Assembly: GCA_039030555.1 (NCBI GenBank)
Contig: JBCCDY010000013.1
Location: 62,001 to 126,000, forward strand
Length of the DNA stretch: 64,000 nucleotides
Reading direction: 5' to 3'
Source: JBCCDY01 sp039030555
GTDB taxonomy: Bacteria > Bacteroidota > Bacteroidia > Cytophagales > Cyclobacteriaceae
The notes below the pieces were generated by a model. That model saw only the letters and a program-made list of their open reading frames with translations. It was not told the DNA's origin and made no database searches. Shown here piece by piece: positions 42,434 to 51,243 of the stretch; the first letter of the stretch is position 1, and every line of letters starts with the position of its first letter. The position numbers were made by a program, and so were the translations under genes.

Positions 42434-43009
42434 GTGACCAGTGTGTTGAAAACCTTTTTGAAGATCTTACTCATAGGCGGTACCATTTACTTAGGAAGTC
42501 AAATCCTTTCCGGAGGTGGCGCCATTCGAAAGCTTTCCAATAACCTCGAATACAAAGTAGAATCCATCGGCTTGCCTTCCCTTAGATCGGGAATGCTAGA
42601 ATTGCCGGTAAACGTCCGGTTTAACAACAAAAGCAATGTAAGTTTAACTGTAGAAAACATTCAGCTTCAAGCCTTCCTGGTAAGGCGCAACGGTGAGCAG
42701 GAATACGGAGGTCAGGCCCTTAAGCCGGTATTGCAACTAAACCCGGGTGTAACTACCGAAACCATCTTCACCCAAATAAACCTCAGTAGTCTTAACCCAT
42801 TCAAAAGTTTTAATGCAGGAAGCTTTATCGAGAACTTCTTCCGGGGCCAATCGAAAGGGTTCGAAAGCATACAAAATTCTATTGGCGATGCCGGAAAACA
42901 ATTACTGGTTAACGCCTATCAGCAAATCATTATAAGAGTAGAAGGGCGCTTCCTAAACGCTCCTTTCTCCCATGTCGATCGCATTCAAACCCAAAACTTA
43001 ATTGCTTAA
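42434..43009 (+). CDS. Membrane-anchored beta protein, first late gene
   Basis: 191 residues from a GTG start. N-terminal membrane span (FLKILLIGGTIYLGSQIL), then a beta-rich domain (SLRSGMLELPVNVRFNNKSNVSLTVENIQLQAFLV) similar in style to LEA/water-stress beta domains. Candidate virion membrane protein. First gene of the rightward late operon; overlaps the next by 8 bases. Confidence 0.6.
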   Translation: MTSVLKTFLKILLIGGTIYLGSQILSGGGAIRKLSNNLEYKVESIGLPSLRSGMLELPVNVRFNNKSNVSLTVENIQLQAFLVRRNGEQEYGGQALKPVLQLNPGVTTETIFTQINLSSLNPFKSFNAGSFIENFFRGQSKGFESIQNSIGDAGKQLLVNAYQQIIIRVEGRFLNAPFSHVDRIQTQNLIA

Positions 43010-44039
43010 GCTCGCTACCATACCAGATCTGGGGTTAGTGGCCTCGCACAAACGGCCCATTCAAGACGGTTCGCAGTACGATAAGCTCATTGACTTAGCC
43101 GAAGTCGATGGAATGTACGAACTGAAGAAAAAGAACTACGATACTACCGATACGGTCAAACTCATGGCCGATATCGTCAATAAGCACTATAAGCAAGTAG
43201 CCAGGCTAGCCGATCATCTCAAAAAACCAACCTTAAAACAAAGCCTTCGAAACCTTTGGGATTTTGCGTATACCCACATACAGTTTACCGAAGACCCTAA
43301 AACAAAAGAAAGTGTACGTCGCCCGGCAACGACTTGGGCCGACCGTAAAGAAGGGGTCGATTGTGATTGCTACGGTGTATTCGTCGGTTCCATTCTCAAA
43401 AACTGGAAAGTGCCTTTTGCCTTCCGACGTGCAGACTATGGAAATGGAGGCTATCAGCATGTGTACGTCGTGGCTCCGATGAACGGGAAAAAGGGACAGC
43501 TCGATAACGGCGCATACTACACCATCGACCCCGTATTGAATGCCTTTGACCTTGAAAAAAAACCTATCGTGAGAAAATCAGACACCTATTTAAGCGGATC
43601 CGGATTGTATGAACTCTCCGGATTTGGCAAAGCTCCTGGTATGCTAAACGGAGGCGGTTGCTGCTGCGACGGCAAGTCCGGGAAACAAATGCCGGTCTTC
43701 AAGCGGCACCGCTATTTAACGCGAGATGAAATTAAGATCAGGGGTTTACTCCTGGTTTCGGAATGGTTGGAAAAAGAGGGTATCCCTTATGAAAAAACCA
43801 TGGACGAAAACACCGGAACGGAAGGGAATATGGTGGCCCTTCCCACTGGAGAACCGGTAACGCTTCCCAATGTATCGGATTTGGAAGATTTGAGCGATTT
43901 CAAAATCGTATTCAACAGCCTTTTACAGAGAGCAGAAACGGGGATTGAATCAGTAGTAGAACCTGTTTCTGATCGCCGATTGGCGAAATGGGCACTGATT
44001 GCCGGGGGTGTAGCCATAGCAGTAGCAATCATCACTTAA
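43002..44039 (+). CDS. Transglutaminase/cysteine-peptidase-fold virion-type membrane protein
   Basis: 345 residues from a TTG start overlapping the previous gene. Catalytic triad pattern of transglutaminase-like proteins: Cys in GVDCDCYG (121/123), His153 in YQHVYVVAP, Asp176 in YTIDPV. A Cys-rich insert GGGCCCDG follows at about 216-223, and a C-terminal membrane span (WALIAGGVAIAVAII) ends the protein. Role might be capsid maturation protease, entry hydrolase or cross-linking enzyme. The family is known; the virion role is inferred from context. Confidence 0.7.
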   Translation: MLKLATIPDLGLVASHKRPIQDGSQYDKLIDLAEVDGMYELKKKNYDTTDTVKLMADIVNKHYKQVARLADHLKKPTLKQSLRNLWDFAYTHIQFTEDPKTKESVRRPATTWADRKEGVDCDCYGVFVGSILKNWKVPFAFRRADYGNGGYQHVYVVAPMNGKKGQLDNGAYYTIDPVLNAFDLEKKPIVRKSDTYLSGSGLYELSGFGKAPGMLNGGGCCCDGKSGKQMPVFKRHRYLTRDEIKIRGLLLVSEWLEKEGIPYEKTMDENTGTEGNMVALPTGEPVTLPNVSDLEDLSDFKIVFNSLLQRAETGIESVVEPVSDRRLAKWALIAGGVAIAVAIIT

Positions 44040-44066
44040 TAACAAACAATCAAAAATAAATTTCAG

Positions 44067-44498
44067 ATGAAACCAACAACTAAAAGAACTACCAGCAAAG
44101 CCAAGGAAGTTGCAGTCGGAATTGGCGGTACTGGTTTAGCGGTAGCTGGATATAAGTTTTTAGGAAGTAAAGTACCTGCAAACATTCCAGCTTTTGTTTT
44201 GCCCACGGTTATGACCCTTGCGGGTTTAGTGGCCCTGGCATCAACAAGCAACAACCTAGTGAAAAATGGGGCCTTCGGTTTTTCCATCGCTTCGGGCTTA
44301 TTGACAGCCAACCAATTCACTACCGGGACAGGCGCAGCACAATTTATCCCTACCCTTTCGGGTGCCGGTGATGAAGGTGTTCCGATGGCGTTGCCTTCTT
44401 CCAATGAAGAGCAAATAAAAGGTGCTTTAGAAGCTGGGTTTGACGACTTGGGAAGTACCGGTTCAATGGATGCTGCGAGAATGTTTGACGGTATTTAA
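44067..44498 (+). CDS. Gly/Ala-rich small membrane protein
   Basis: 143 residues with two or three hydrophobic segments (VGIGGTGLAVAGYKFLG, AFVLPTVMTLAGLVALA, GFSIASGLLTA) and a polar C-terminus. Candidate structural membrane protein; lies right before the capsid candidate. Confidence 0.55.
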   Translation: MKPTTKRTTSKAKEVAVGIGGTGLAVAGYKFLGSKVPANIPAFVLPTVMTLAGLVALASTSNNLVKNGAFGFSIASGLLTANQFTTGTGAAQFIPTLSGAGDEGVPMALPSSNEEQIKGALEAGFDDLGSTGSMDAARMFDGI

Positions 44499-44558
44499 AG
44501 CATTCCCTTTGTAGAAAAATCAATCAAAGAATAATTAGCAATTCAAAATTTTAAAAAA

Positions 44559-45152
44559 GTGAGAAAGTCAAGAGAAATACTATTAGACTATTTTATGTCG
44601 AGCAAAAGGGTTTCACCTGATAACAGGGAAGCTGCCCAAAAAAGGTTATTAAACTTTAGGGATAAAACCCACTTGGTACGTGCCGAAATAGTCGGTAAGT
44701 CCGGTCAAATCTTTTTGATCAGCAAGGATACTAAAATCGAAAGTGGGGTCAACACTTTCAGGTTTGGCGAGCTACCTAAAGGTGAAATCTTTGCGTGCGA
44801 CAAAATCACGGTAGCCCAGGCATTGGCACCAACCGCCGATAATGAGACTCCTTTAACAGCAGGTCATTATTCTCCGGATGGTTCTCTTTTTGCCGTTGGT
44901 TTAGACTCTGCTGATGTAATCGTTCGTCAGAACAATAAGGAGTTGTTCAACCAACCGGTAAAGGTGTGTGCTCCTTCAGCAAAAGGCGAGCTTGCACATG
45001 GTTATGCCAATGGGTTCGACCTTCAAAATGTGCTTCTTCTCGAAGACCAATCTGAAATAGAAATAGGTCTGGATATCCATACTGCCGTGACCAGTGCGAA
45101 CAACGATGTATTTGTTGAGATCATGCTGCAAGGAACGCAGACAATGAAGTAA
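44559..45152 (+). CDS. Candidate major capsid protein
   Basis: 197 residues (about 21 kDa) from a GTG start. After a short basic helix the protein is beta-rich with repeated strands (SGQIFLISKDTKIESGVNTFRFG; SADVIVRQNNKELF; VFVEIMLQGTQTM), consistent with a single jelly-roll. It is the only late gene followed closely by its own terminator, as high-output capsid genes often are. No sequence family recognised, so capsid identity is inference from size, fold tendency, place in the operon and terminator. Confidence 0.5.
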   Translation: MRKSREILLDYFMSSKRVSPDNREAAQKRLLNFRDKTHLVRAEIVGKSGQIFLISKDTKIESGVNTFRFGELPKGEIFACDKITVAQALAPTADNETPLTAGHYSPDGSLFAVGLDSADVIVRQNNKELFNQPVKVCAPSAKGELAHGYANGFDLQNVLLLEDQSEIEIGLDIHTAVTSANNDVFVEIMLQGTQTMK

Positions 45153-45176
45153 AAATCAATCGAGAAAACATATTAT

Positions 45177-45202
45177 AAAGGCCGGCTATGGTCGGCCTTT
45201 TT
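45177..45202 (+). terminator. Mid-operon terminator after capsid candidate
   Basis: AAAGGCCG (45177-45184) pairs with CGGCCTTT (45193-45200) around an 8-base loop, followed by T. Located between the 197-residue gene and the next gene; would raise the relative level of the former. Confidence 0.8.
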
Positions 45203-45220
45203 CACTTAAAAACAATTCCG

Positions 45221-45598
45221 GTGAAAAGATTTAGAACGAAAAAACAAACTATAACAGTTGCTAACGGTGGTAGTGTCGATCTATCCGGCAATAGTGTTTC
45301 ACTTGGTAAAAATTTTAATACGATTGAAGGTGTAGCTGTGATCACTAAATCGCTAGGAGGTGTTGGTGATTATGATATAGGGTTTGAATATGGTACAGAT
45401 CAATTCATGCAACCTATTTCCTCTAAAATGCTGGAACCCAATCAAGCCGTACCTCCAAATGAGCGTTACACGAAAGTTAACCTTAAAGGGAATGATGGTA
45501 CTGATTTCAAAATTGTAGGAACGCTAGATGCAGTCCCAAATTCCGAATTTAAGATACAGGTCATTGTATTGGTTTCAGAAGATATTATTCAAGCGTAG
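45221..45598 (+). CDS. Small beta-rich late protein (minor capsid candidate)
   Basis: 125 residues from GTG 45221 (VKRFRTKK); the longer frame begins inside the terminator and is rejected. Basic N-terminus, then beta strands with Gly/Asp turns. Fits a minor capsid or cement protein; no family recognised. Confidence 0.5.
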   Translation: MKRFRTKKQTITVANGGSVDLSGNSVSLGKNFNTIEGVAVITKSLGGVGDYDIGFEYGTDQFMQPISSKMLEPNQAVPPNERYTKVNLKGNDGTDFKIVGTLDAVPNSEFKIQVIVLVSEDIIQA

Positions 45599-45601
45599 GT
45601 A

Positions 45602-45934
45602 ATGGATACTTTTGTTACCAAAGAAGAAATAACCGTTTTAACCGAAAAGACTTCAATCAAAGAAATACTTTTCGGTAAAAATGTTTGTGGTTACTCCATT
45701 GAAAATAATGGAAGTAAATCCGTAAAGGTCGGAATTAATAAAGAAGGATCATCGGGCTTAATGATAGCTCAAAACGAATCCAGGTCATCGGGATCTTTTG
45801 ACCAATTGTTTGATGAAAACTCCTTCCTGAATTTCGAATTCCAGGATGATGGCACAGACTCAAACGTAACAGTGACCCTTTATCGCGTTCAAGGCTGGTC
45901 AAATGTGTGTGAAAAATTTGGAAAGATTAGCTAA
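45602..45934 (+). CDS. Small beta-rich late protein (minor capsid candidate)
   Basis: 110 residues, beta-rich (KNVCGYSIENNGSKSVKVGI; SNVTVTLYRVQGW). Overlaps the next gene by a base (TAATG). Same size class as the previous gene. Unknown. Confidence 0.5.
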   Translation: MDTFVTKEEITVLTEKTSIKEILFGKNVCGYSIENNGSKSVKVGINKEGSSGLMIAQNESRSSGSFDQLFDENSFLNFEFQDDGTDSNVTVTLYRVQGWSNVCEKFGKIS

Positions 45935-47640
45935 TGACGGTTGGATTAGGTACCATAAAACGCCCGGCTACAGGCTCTAAATTTTTAGGGCTATATGCCT
46001 CACTGGCCGAACTTCAAACGGAACACCCAACCGCAGAAGCCGGGAACTATGCCGATGTGGATGCAGGATCCGAAAGTGATGTTCAGCGTTACATTTGGGA
46101 TTTAAGCGATAGCAAGTGGGTTCTTCAAGAAGGCAATGGAGGTTCGGGAACTCCTGGTAACGCCATCCTTAGTTCAGGTAATACAACGCTTGGAGGTAAC
46201 GTAAACATTCTTGGTGAGTTTGTTAGAAGCTTAGGTTTAGGAACATCAGAAAGTCCGTTACAAGACCTTGTTATAAACCTTATTGGAAAATTCAGAATAG
46301 AAAATGATTCCAGAGATGACTATTTCGAGTTTGATTACGGAACTGGGATCATTGAATTTTTGGTGGGTCAATTTATAGGAAAGGATGTATTTGGGAACAA
46401 TATAATACAAATAAACCCTAATCTATTTAAGGTTCAAGTAACAGGCCAACATGAGTTAGATAATACCCAAGGCAATTTTAAATTTGGAGGGGGAGAAGCC
46501 AGTTATACCGATAAAGCATTAGGCGAAGGGTTATTACTAAAAGGTTTTGGGGAGACTAATGCTAATGGAGACGGTGCGGACTACAGTACTATTCCAGGAA
46601 TTGGGCTTGTAAACAGAAAGTTTGTAGAGGATTTTGTCAATCCTATTATCATAGCTATTCAAAATAATAATATTGACTATCCTAACCTTCAGGCTATTGC
46701 CAATTTCATAAGTACTATTGATGAAGATGGTGAAATATTAGCTTATATCGATCAAGCTGTTGGAAATACAACTTGGAGGCAACCAGTCGTTCTTAGCCCC
46801 AATTTAGGTCAAAGTCAAACGGAAGGAATAACTCAAAAAGGCATTACAGATGAGTTTAATTCAAGGACAGATCTATCTAATCAGCAATTAGCTGAGATAG
46901 GCTATATGAGGTTAGAATTGCCTCCCGAATTTAACTTACAGGTCCATCCCTTTGGTTTCAACCATTTAGGTAATACTGACCCAGGCCGACATTATATATC
47001 AATTACTTGGAAAGAATCGGGTCAAGATGAAGCTTACTTGGTCATTGGAGATGATCGTTTTCTGATAAACGAAACAGGTCAGGCTAACTACGCGCATACT
47101 GAATCAAATACTAAAGACCCTGTTCGATACTTCACTTTAGTCAAAGTAGGTGGAAATGCTTCGTCAGTTGGTTTTGGATTGGCTGTAAACACAGGTTTTG
47201 TACCTAATGCATTAGATCTAAATATTGAAGATCCATCAAGGGCTTCAATACCTTTTTTAGTTTGGAACCGTGCAACTAGAAAATTCACATCTCCTTTCCC
47301 ACAGCTTCAAAAAGAAATTGATAAAGCATACTATCTTTTAACTTATGCTTCTTCAGTTGCCTTAAATTTAAATGTTGCTTATGAAAGTATAGAACTAACA
47401 GGTGATATTAACTTTGCTAGCACAATCAACCGTGGCCGTGGTACCCGCAAATCAAAAACCTTACTAATCAAGGCAGATGAAACCGAACGTACACTGGCGT
47501 TCAATGCCGATTGGGGATGGTTGGGTACGAAACCAACCTCTTTGGCTGCAAATGGAAAAGCTTATTTAATATTGGAGAGTTGGGGCCCAGATGAAACAGA
47601 GGTAATTGCTGCATACGAAGTTATTGGTAATGGTAGTTAA
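45934..47640 (+). CDS. Fibre/spike-like receptor-binding protein
   Basis: 568 residues. The N-terminus has the YASLAELQTEHPTAEAGNYADVDAG...YIWDLSDSKWVLQ type block that occurs as an anchoring segment in Bacteroidota phage fibres, followed by Gly-rich repeats and beta domains, and a C-terminal knob-like domain (KTLLIKADETERTLAFNADWGW). Likely binds the host surface. Family recognition moderate. Confidence 0.6.
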   Translation: MTVGLGTIKRPATGSKFLGLYASLAELQTEHPTAEAGNYADVDAGSESDVQRYIWDLSDSKWVLQEGNGGSGTPGNAILSSGNTTLGGNVNILGEFVRSLGLGTSESPLQDLVINLIGKFRIENDSRDDYFEFDYGTGIIEFLVGQFIGKDVFGNNIIQINPNLFKVQVTGQHELDNTQGNFKFGGGEASYTDKALGEGLLLKGFGETNANGDGADYSTIPGIGLVNRKFVEDFVNPIIIAIQNNNIDYPNLQAIANFISTIDEDGEILAYIDQAVGNTTWRQPVVLSPNLGQSQTEGITQKGITDEFNSRTDLSNQQLAEIGYMRLELPPEFNLQVHPFGFNHLGNTDPGRHYISITWKESGQDEAYLVIGDDRFLINETGQANYAHTESNTKDPVRYFTLVKVGGNASSVGFGLAVNTGFVPNALDLNIEDPSRASIPFLVWNRATRKFTSPFPQLQKEIDKAYYLLTYASSVALNLNVAYESIELTGDINFASTINRGRGTRKSKTLLIKADETERTLAFNADWGWLGTKPTSLAANGKAYLILESWGPDETEVIAAYEVIGNGS

Positions 47641-47642
47641 GC

Positions 47643-48794
47643 ATGAGAGACGGATTAAACACCATATTGCTCTCAAAGCTTGGAAATCAATCTTTAGCTG
47701 AAGTAGACCTAACAAACCTAGCTACCATTGTTCTTGAGCCTGAAAAATTTAGTAGTTCCAACTCAAGTTATGTTCCGGTGCAACCCGGGGATGAGGTTGC
47801 AATGTTAATTGAATCAAAACAAGCTGCATTAGCTAGTGTCTCCGGCCAGTATAATCAAATATATAATGGGACTTCTCCACAAACATTATTTGGTGGCCTT
47901 CCTTCTTCACATCCTGATTACGAACCTATTCCACGGTTTCAAAAACTTCCATTTGAAGCTTACGGATACGTTAATATGAGCAATGTAAATAACCAGAGAT
48001 ATGTAACTACATCCCCCTTTAGTTCAATAGCTCAACCAGTTAGGGTAATGGAGGTTATTAGAAGGCTAGACACACTCCACCGAGAATATTTTTCTAATAA
48101 TGGAAACGCGCACACCTTAAGAGATGCTAACGGGGATTCTGATCAGCAATCCATGAGAATGGGGGTTGGTGAGGATAGTGAACTTTCGAGTTATTACAGA
48201 TTTCCATTAAATGAATGGGCTGTTATTGAAACCGTCCATGATGGTGCAAACTCTTTCATGAAAGTAAATGGTATTCAGGTGGGTACATTTACTTCATCTG
48301 GTAGCATTACAAGAATTATATGGGGGGCTAATAATAACTCTACCTATCATCATAAAGGAGCTCAATTGATAGGAGTTCCCGATAATCATGTCGATATGAT
48401 TTATAACGAGCTTGTAAGAAGATATGGTATCAACAAAGTAATTCAAGGGCCACACGCCACAAACATTTCTATAGTATTTAATTCAGGTGTTTGGACGCTT
48501 GACTATGATTATCAAAACCCAACGGGATTAGCTGAAGATACTACGGCAACAGAAGTATACTATGCTTCTATGGGTAACGGATCTGGTCCAAACCTAGCTG
48601 GTCAAACTATTTTCGCCCAAATCACAGACGGAAATAAAAACCTAATAAGGTCGGATTACCCGTCTGTTTTTCCTTCCCCTGGAGGGTCGGGTGTGGGGAC
48701 TATATTTAGACCCTTTGTAAGGGTACATGATGAAAATGGAAACAAGACTATTTTCAACACAATGAATGATGTTTTACGCGACAATATAGCATGA
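47643..48794 (+). CDS. Lectin-like (LamG/concanavalin-type) adhesin or spike
   Basis: 383 residues. Residues about 130-260 contain FPLNEWAVIETVHDGANSFMKVNGIQVG, the strand-turn pattern of LamG-like carbohydrate-binding domains. Two bases after the fibre gene; both probably form the host-recognition apparatus. C-terminal part beta-rich, unassigned. Confidence 0.55.
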   Translation: MRDGLNTILLSKLGNQSLAEVDLTNLATIVLEPEKFSSSNSSYVPVQPGDEVAMLIESKQAALASVSGQYNQIYNGTSPQTLFGGLPSSHPDYEPIPRFQKLPFEAYGYVNMSNVNNQRYVTTSPFSSIAQPVRVMEVIRRLDTLHREYFSNNGNAHTLRDANGDSDQQSMRMGVGEDSELSSYYRFPLNEWAVIETVHDGANSFMKVNGIQVGTFTSSGSITRIIWGANNNSTYHHKGAQLIGVPDNHVDMIYNELVRRYGINKVIQGPHATNISIVFNSGVWTLDYDYQNPTGLAEDTTATEVYYASMGNGSGPNLAGQTIFAQITDGNKNLIRSDYPSVFPSPGGSGVGTIFRPFVRVHDENGNKTIFNTMNDVLRDNIA

Positions 48795-49489
48795 TGAGGA
48801 CTTGTAAAACGTGCGGAACGGATATCTCACATAAATCAAAGAAGGCCATTTACTGTAGTGACCGTTGCAGGGCTAAAGGAGGCCGTGAGGCTAAAAAGAC
48901 AAATGAAATGCAAGGTGTAGTCGCTGAAGATGCCCCGGAAATATACTCTTATATGGAAAATCAAAATCAACCTTCTTCATTTACCCAGAATGGTATTGTG
49001 CCAAAATTAGAGGGTGTTATTTATTCTCTCAAGCTCAAATTGGACCAAACAGAAAGGGAGAAATCCGAGGTAGAGAAACGTTTACAATCCGAAGTTGATA
49101 GGCTTAAAGAGCAAATTAAAGAAGACAAGCATTCCAGGGAGATAAAGGAGCTTCAAGGGATAGCAGAGCGAAAAAGCAGGGTGGACCAGATATACGATGG
49201 TATAGCTGAAAACCCTCAGAAAGCTTTGGAAAATGGGGTTCAGATAATTAATGGAGTGTTTTCCATCTTCAAAAACCAAATGCAAAACCAATTATCGGGG
49301 GTTCAGGACGAAAGCACACAACAGGTCTTAGCGGTATACGAACAATTAAGCCCTGAAGCTAAGGTATACTTCGTTTGGGCTTTGATGAATGAAGAAGAGC
49401 GCTTGCGCATCATCAATAAAGGAAAATCGATTTACGAACTAAACAATCAAAACCATGGGGATGAGTTTGCCCAAGCTTCCAACGGATGA
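48791..49489 (+). CDS. Zinc-ribbon coiled-coil protein
   Basis: 232 residues. N-terminal zinc finger CKTCGTDISHKSKKAIYCSDRC, then a coiled coil (residues about 70-125) and a helical C-terminal part. Such FCS/HEPN-independent zinc-ribbon starts occur in Bacteroidota element genes. Possibly a virion assembly or DNA-binding protein. Unknown. Confidence 0.55.
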   Translation: MMRTCKTCGTDISHKSKKAIYCSDRCRAKGGREAKKTNEMQGVVAEDAPEIYSYMENQNQPSSFTQNGIVPKLEGVIYSLKLKLDQTEREKSEVEKRLQSEVDRLKEQIKEDKHSREIKELQGIAERKSRVDQIYDGIAENPQKALENGVQIINGVFSIFKNQMQNQLSGVQDESTQQVLAVYEQLSPEAKVYFVWALMNEEERLRIINKGKSIYELNNQNHGDEFAQASNG

Positions 49490-49637
49490 TAACATCCGGA
49501 CAAAAGAACAAAGCCTTGAGATCCTAAAAGAAAACTTAGATGCCAAAGCCCTGGATCTTCTGGCCGATCTCAGTAAAAGACCAAATGCGGGTCAAAAGCT
49601 TCTTGGTAAAAAGCAACTCTTGAAAATGTATATATGA
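49455..49637 (+). CDS. Small late protein
   Basis: 60 residues beginning within the end of the previous gene; overlaps the next by 4 bases (ATGA). Lys-rich helical. Overlap on both ends supports that it is translated. Confidence 0.5.
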   Translation: MGMSLPKLPTDDNIRTKEQSLEILKENLDAKALDLLADLSKRPNAGQKLLGKKQLLKMYI

Positions 49638-50212
49638 GTCACTCCAACTTCCATATTGCAAGCATAAATGGCAAAAATGAATTATTGGCTTTTCCTGGTA
49701 ACCAGCTTGGAAAGGCTATAGGTACAATCACTGCCGATAGCGAACCGGTTTACGATAAAAACATTATCCCTGGAGCATTAGGAATTAATCCATTTGTAAA
49801 CGAAGGGGTATGGGAAGAAGAAGATTGGATTGATTACGCTAGAGTCTTACAAAGAAGATATGGAAGGAAAGAAGGAAACAGAAAGTGGTCTATAAAATGG
49901 GCTGCGCAACCCTCTTGGGCTGATCCTTTCAATTTCTACAAGTACAATTCAGAGTTTAAGCAACAAATGGCTGACTTAGGTATCGATGTAGGAAATGTAC
50001 TTAGTAAAATATTTGATGCTGGAGAGGCAGTAGTAGAAAATGCTGCAGAAGCAACTGAAAACATAAGCAAAGGAGTTGGTAATTTCTCAAAACTACTCCC
50101 ATTGGGCGTCTCAATACTGGTTATAGGAGTAGGAATTTTAGCATACCAAAACCGAAAAGAATTGTTCAACCTTGTTCCGTCAGTGGCGGCTACTAAAGCT
50201 TTAAAAAGGTAA
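49634..50212 (+). CDS. Late membrane protein with C-terminal span
   Basis: 192 residues: soluble N-terminal two-thirds with Trp-rich EGVWEEEDWIDYARVLQRRYG, then an Ala/Glu helix and a membrane span near the C-terminus (LLPLGVSILVIGVGILAY). Overlaps the GH108 gene by one base. Candidate virion membrane protein. Confidence 0.55.
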   Translation: MSHSNFHIASINGKNELLAFPGNQLGKAIGTITADSEPVYDKNIIPGALGINPFVNEGVWEEEDWIDYARVLQRRYGRKEGNRKWSIKWAAQPSWADPFNFYKYNSEFKQQMADLGIDVGNVLSKIFDAGEAVVENAAEATENISKGVGNFSKLLPLGVSILVIGVGILAYQNRKELFNLVPSVAATKALKR

Positions 50213-50826
50213 TGGCAGTATTTGAAAAAGCTATAGGACATGTAAAGAAGTGGGAAGGAGGATTGGCAAACCATCCTAACGACAGAGGCGGTCTAACCAA
50301 TTTTGGGATTACCATAGGCACCTTTAAAAGGTACGCCCAGCCCGTATTGGGTATTCAGCCCACAGAGACAAATCTTCGAAACTTAACTTGGAACCAAGCT
50401 AAATGGATTTATCTCCAGGTATTCTGGAAAGGAATGCGAGGTGACCAGATCAATGATCAGGACATTGCAAACATCTTGTTCGATGCCTATGTCAACAAGC
50501 CTGGTAATGCCATTCGCTTAATGCAGGAAAGTCTAAACCGGGTAGGACAAAAGGTTGTAGTCGATAATTTAATAGGCCCTCAAACCATTGCGGCTATAAA
50601 CCGAGCTGATCCTAAAAGGCTATTTAATGAATACAAACGCGCTAGAGCAAACTATTATAAGGCCCGTGCTGCAAATATTCCTGATCAGCAAGTTTTCCTA
50701 GACGGATGGCTAGCAAGGATCAACGATTTTGATTCATTCCCAAATACGGCCGTTACTGGCGTTGCTGTGGGGGCTGGATTGTTAATAGCGGGCGTATGGT
50801 GGCATCAAAGCAGGCAAGCAGCATGA
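50212..50826 (+). CDS. GH108 muramidase with C-terminal membrane anchor
   Basis: 204 residues. WEGGLANHPNDRGGLTNFGIT with catalytic Glu15 identifies glycoside hydrolase family 108 (ZliS-like); the family's C-terminal peptidoglycan-binding part is present. An added C-terminal membrane span (AVTGVAVGAGLLIAGVWW) is unusual for an endolysin and suggests a virion- or membrane-bound enzyme. Cleaves glycan strands during entry or lysis. Confidence 0.85.
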   Translation: MAVFEKAIGHVKKWEGGLANHPNDRGGLTNFGITIGTFKRYAQPVLGIQPTETNLRNLTWNQAKWIYLQVFWKGMRGDQINDQDIANILFDAYVNKPGNAIRLMQESLNRVGQKVVVDNLIGPQTIAAINRADPKRLFNEYKRARANYYKARAANIPDQQVFLDGWLARINDFDSFPNTAVTGVAVGAGLLIAGVWWHQSRQAA

Positions 50827-50868
50827 ATTGGATAAACATTTAAATTTTAAACACATCAATAATCTATC

Positions 50869-51243
50869 ATGGAAACTGATTTCAAGAAAAAAATACAGCG
50901 TTGGATACGCATTTACAATGAGCGTATTGGGGTTCTCATCTCGATAGCATTGTTCTTTTTTATCCAACCCATTTTAAGGGCATTCGATCCAACGGCAGGT
51001 TTTTTTGATGCTGGCATACTTCAGGTAATCATTTTAGTGATCATCTTTTTGAACGTCGGATCTTCATTGTGTTGGTATTTGCTCAAATGGAATTTCAGGC
51101 CATTTTTCGATAGTCTTAACGATATAATTGATAAGGACAACGGGACGCTTTACGGGGCTAATCAAAAGAAAGTAGTCCTAGCCCTTATCATTTACGCATT
51201 TTATATGATCTCCTTCATTTTAATTATACACGCAATCCTATGA
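50869..51243 (+). CDS. Holin candidate (three-span membrane protein)
   Basis: 124 residues with three hydrophobic segments (IGVLISIALFFFIQPIL, LQVIILVIIFLNVGSSLCWYLL, LALIIYAFYMISFILII), a charged N-terminus and a position between two peptidoglycan hydrolase genes. Size and topology fit class I holins, but holins share little sequence, so this is positional. Confidence 0.6.
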   Translation: METDFKKKIQRWIRIYNERIGVLISIALFFFIQPILRAFDPTAGFFDAGILQVIILVIIFLNVGSSLCWYLLKWNFRPFFDSLNDIIDKDNGTLYGANQKKVVLALIIYAFYMISFILIIHAIL

